From Stomoxys calcitrans (lineage: Eukaryota; Arthropoda; Insecta; Diptera; Muscidae), in NCBI RefSeq assembly GCF_963082655.1, contig NC_081554.1, positions 53,681,609 through 53,745,608 of the forward strand: 64,000 nt of DNA, given 5' to 3'. The translations under genes were made by a program, and so were the position numbers. The notes under the pieces were generated by a model, which worked only from the letters and a program-made list of their open reading frames with translations, was not told the origin of the DNA and made no database searches. How positions within the stretch are numbered: the stretch's first letter is position 1; each line of letters opens with the position of its first letter. Below, one piece after another: positions 62,990-64,000 of the stretch.

Positions 62990-64000
62990 TGAAGTTAACC
63001 CGTCTTTACCAGGATCTCTGATATAGGTAGATCAAAGTTGGATTGTGGGCACCGGGGTGGGAGCATTCATGGGTATTAAGCGATCATATAGGCTTCTGGA
63101 CTTGTGTAGCGTATTTTAGCGTATTTCAGGTGGAGGTCCTCGAGATTCTGAAAGTTCTGGAAACATCAATGCAGAGGGGATGCCCTACCGAACTAGCAGG
63201 ATGTTGTTGTTGTAGCCCATTTGCCTGTGTAGGTGGCGATCCTCGCCAAGCTCCTATGGGCGAGCAAGCTCGTTCCGGTCCAAAGGACCAATCGACGCGG
63301 GAACATGGTTGCCATTGCTTAATTAAAGGCGCCAGTAACTCGCCTTATCATATCGAGCATCATAGGTACTCAGTATTCAGCCGTTGCCGCCCGGCCTCTC
63401 ACTGAGAATCTCCACTCGATACCGTTGAATGTCCACGACTGCTGTTGCAGCTACTCCATATGGAGCATTCCAATATCCGCAACCTTTGGATGCGCCCGGT
63501 TGCTCGCAGCTAAGCTTCTCGTTGTTGTTATAGCCACATTTTCATGTGGATATGGTGATCCTAGTCAAGCTCCTGTAGGTGAGCAAGCTCACTTAAAAGG
63601 CGCCAATAACTCACCTTGTCATATCGCTCATCATATGCACTCAGTATATGTGCAAGAGCCGGTGCCGCCAGCTACACCGTATGGAGCATTCCACTCGCAG
63701 CTAAGGTTCTCGTGACAGCAATGATCACCACACTGACCGGACCTCCTGTGGGATGCCCACAGCTTTCACGTGCCAGGATATTCGTGGACAGTCAGGCAGC
63801 GCGGAAGTCGATAATGGCCAAGAGATGCAAAATATGTCATCAAACTATGGAGAGGGCTGTGAGGGTATTCTGGGTCCAGGACCAGATATGATTTTACGTC
63901 TGAATCAGTAAAGCCTCCTCTGTGCCAGCTTACGGTGGAAGCACGAAAAAATTGTGGGCTACCTCCATGAGTTACAGTGTAGCCAAGGCCCTGTGGCCGA
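62990..64000 (+). mobile_element. LINE-K RNase H region, interrupted by family-C repeats, runs off the window
   Basis: 63030-63195 reads, with one stop and one shift, as an RNase H start (VGTGVGAFMG..RSYRLLD..CSVF, then QVEVLEILKVLE). The next motif FVDSQAARKSIMAKRC appears only at 63780-63840. The 580 bp between are two family-C repeats. It continues to the window edge. Confidence 0.72.
63203..63775 (-). repeat. Two family-C repeats inserted in LINE-K
   Basis: TTGTTGTTGTAGCCCATTTGCCTGTG starts the first near 63203, and TTGTTGTTATAGCCACATTTTCATGTGG starts the second near 63523. Both have the shared body; the second has internal deletions. Confidence 0.82.

Noticed and set aside
1..64000. An integrated virus or bacterial-type defence system
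   Set aside because: I looked for capsid, envelope or integrase-type genes and for gene clusters in one orientation. All retroelement coding traces fit non-LTR retrotransposons, and no LTR pair was found.

Overview
This window is nuclear DNA of an insect, almost certainly a higher (calyptrate, Musca/Stomoxys/blowfly-like) dipteran. Genes are split by GT-AG introns, host coding sequence is a small minority of the bases, and the recognisable proteins are fly proteins. They are the PP1 nuclear targeting subunit PNUTS, the photoreceptor cyclophilin NinaA and mitochondrial ribosomal protein L10 (mRpL10). All host genes lie on the + strand. The species assignment is inference; the gene identities rest on reading the spliced protein sequence.

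Layout. (1) 1-2.9 kb: a LINE-like antisense stretch, then the last exon of an unrecognised Ser/Asn/Ala-rich protein (1127-2556). (2) 2.9-18.2 kb: intergenic DNA packed with transposons. It holds a small inverted-repeat element (2875-6037) with a ~2.8 kb tandem-repeat element inserted in it, a DNA transposon with TTA target duplication (7095-8643), a broken IS630/mariner-type transposase (12060-9431, minus), a mariner-type MITE (9804-10029), Jockey-like LINE pieces, another TTA-flanked element (15423-15838) and ~1.1 kb of T-rich DNA. (3) 18.9-47.4 kb: PNUTS, five coding exons (3, 98, 275, 1827 and 1967 nt) giving 1389 aa, with introns of 9.4 and 13.4 kb that are mostly mobile DNA. (4) 47.5-52.2 kb: a 1.7 kb long-inverted-repeat element, then a tandem-repeat element into which a SINE has jumped. 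(5) 52.25-57.6 kb: ninaA, three coding exons (234 aa); its first intron holds two RNase H-encoding LINE copies facing each other. (6) 57.8-61 kb: a Jockey-like LINE 3' half and SINE-like repeats. (7) 61.0-61.9 kb: mRpL10, two coding exons (255 aa). (8) 62-64 kb: an RNase H LINE interrupted by two SINE-like copies.

Four short interspersed families recur. Family A is a tRNA-derived SINE of ~300 bp with a B-box-like GGTTCGAATCC and, in three copies, clear 13-16 bp target duplications. Families B (~100 bp) and C (~400 bp) end in the same GCTACAACAACAACA tail as the Jockey-like LINE here (called LINE-J), which suggests they borrow its machinery. Family D is a second tRNA-like SINE with one copy. 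A second LINE lineage with an RNase H domain is called LINE-K (I/LOA type).

The host genes do not form a pathway. PNUTS acts with PP1 in the nucleus, NinaA is an ER chaperone for rhodopsin, and mRpL10 is in the mitochondrial large ribosomal subunit. I see no CRISPR, operon, phage or bacterial system. What is most worth a second look is the layered transposon record: filled and empty sites, nested insertions, target duplications and tail sharing.
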